From contig CAJWVP010000167.1 in the NCBI GenBank assembly GCA_913048145.1, positions 1 through 6,659 on the forward strand: DNA of 6,659 nt, read 5' to 3'. Made by a program: the position numbers and the translations under genes. Of this stretch, positions 5,930 to 6,659 are shown piece by piece. The notes beneath the pieces are model-generated. The model made no database searches, was not told the origin of the DNA, and worked only from the letters and a program-made list of their open reading frames with translations. This stretch comes from an uncultured Rhodospirillaceae bacterium. GTDB taxonomy: Bacteria; Pseudomonadota; Alphaproteobacteria; Rhodospirillales; Casp-alpha2. Every line of letters begins with the position of its first letter. The stretch's first letter is position 1.

Positions 5930-6659
5930 ATGATCGGATCAGCCCGAGGACTGATCGTGGCCGCACCGGCGTCCGGCAGTGGTAAGACGGTCGTGACGCT
6001 CGGCCTGCTGCGCAGCCTCGCACGCGCAGGTGTCGACGTGGTCTCCGCGAAGGTTGGTCCCGACTACATTGATCCGGCTTTTCATGCGGCGGCCAGCGGA
6101 CGTGGGTGCCGCAACCTCGACACCTGGGCCATGCGGCCGGATACCCTAGCCTTCGGGATTGCAGCCCTTATGGACCCTGGGCGGTTGATCATATGCGAGG
6201 GCGTCATGGGTTTATTCGATGGCGCGCGCGGGACGCCGGACCCCGCCGATGGGTCTACGGCTAGCCTTGCCAAGGCGACCGGCTGGCCTGTGATCCTGGT
6301 CGTTGACGCGGCGGCGCAGGCGGCATCGGTGGCAGCGTTGGTTCGCGGCTTTGCGTGTCACGATTCGGCGATCACGCTTGGCGGTGTATTGTTCAACCGG
6401 GTCGGTGGCGACACCCACGCGGCCATCCTGCGAGATGCTATGGCGACCCATCTGCCCAGCATTCCAGTCATCGGCTATCTCAAACGAACTGACGATCTCG
6501 AGTTGCCGTCGCGACACCTGGGCCTTGTACAAGCGCTAGAGCATCCAGACCTGCGGACCTTTCTGGACCACGCCGCCGATTGGATCGATTCGCATGTGGA
6601 TACTGAACTCCTTTCGGCATTGGCTGTTGTCGCGTCTTCGATGGAGGCGGAACCTTCAA
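5930..6659 (+). CDS. cobB: CobB/CbiA, cobyrinate a,c-diamide synthase (3' partial)
   Basis: This cytoplasmic ATP- and glutamine-dependent enzyme amidates the a and c side chains of cobyrinate (CbiA, cobalt route) or hydrogenobyrinate (CobB, aerobic route). The frame is open from ATG 5930 to the window edge with no stop, giving 243 residues, roughly the first half of the usual length. Visible motifs of the ATP-binding DTBS-like domain are the P-loop ASGSGKT at 14-20, KVGPDYIDPAFH at 41-52, NLDTWAM at 62-68 and EGVMGLFDGA at 90-99. These are followed by PVILVVDAAAQAASVAAL and GVLFNRVG. The C-terminal type-1 glutamine amidotransferase domain with its catalytic cysteine would lie beyond the window. 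ATG 5930 puts the P-loop at the family-typical distance. It lies 4 bases after the SCO stop with only a weak ribosome-binding site, suggesting coupling to the SCO gene. With cbiD nearby the substrate is probably cob(II)yrinate. Confidence 0.95.
   Translation, partial: MIGSARGLIVAAPASGSGKTVVTLGLLRSLARAGVDVVSAKVGPDYIDPAFHAAASGRGCRNLDTWAMRPDTLAFGIAALMDPGRLIICEGVMGLFDGARGTPDPADGSTASLAKATGWPVILVVDAAAQAASVAALVRGFACHDSAITLGGVLFNRVGGDTHAAILRDAMATHLPSIPVIGYLKRTDDLELPSRHLGLVQALEHPDLRTFLDHAADWIDSHVDTELLSALAVVASSMEAEPS

Overview
The window is a cobalamin (vitamin B12) corrin-ring biosynthesis locus from a GC-rich bacterium. The CbiG-CobJ fusion, the CobM/CobK sequence types, the membrane-anchored SCO protein and the general base composition suggest an alphaproteobacterium, possibly of the Rhodospirillales type. 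That placement is inference from gene content, not a search result.

Layout. A rightward block (2-2431) holds the 3' part of a cbiG-cobJ fusion whose 5' end lies before the window, a small predicted secreted protein of unknown function, and cobM. A leftward block (5123-2421) reads cbiD, then cobK, then an EamA/DMT-type membrane transporter. cbiD and cobK overlap by 11 bases and only 8 bases separate cobK from the transporter. The two blocks converge and their stop regions overlap by 11 bases. A second rightward block (from about 5152) diverges from cbiD and holds a SCO1/SenC-family thioredoxin-fold protein, then, 4 bases later, the 5' part of cobB, which runs off the right edge. No stretch over 300 bases lacks a gene. 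I see no tRNA, rRNA, CRISPR array, insertion sequence or cobalamin riboswitch.

How the genes work together. Placed in pathway order, the enzymes cover a continuous run of corrin chemistry: C17 methylation with ring contraction (CobJ/CbiH domain), C11 methylation (CobM/CbiF), lactone opening with loss of the C20 unit (CbiG domain), C1 methylation (CbiD), reduction (CobK/CbiJ), and later a,c-diamide formation (CobB/CbiA). CbiG and CbiD are hallmarks of the early-cobalt-insertion ('anaerobic') route, so the substrates are probably cobalt-precorrins even where the family names come from the aerobic pathway.

The parts not explained by B12 chemistry are the small secreted protein (which may carry a frameshift near its 3' end), the DMT transporter and the SCO protein. 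No wholly new system is evident. These three passengers are the best candidates for undescribed biology.
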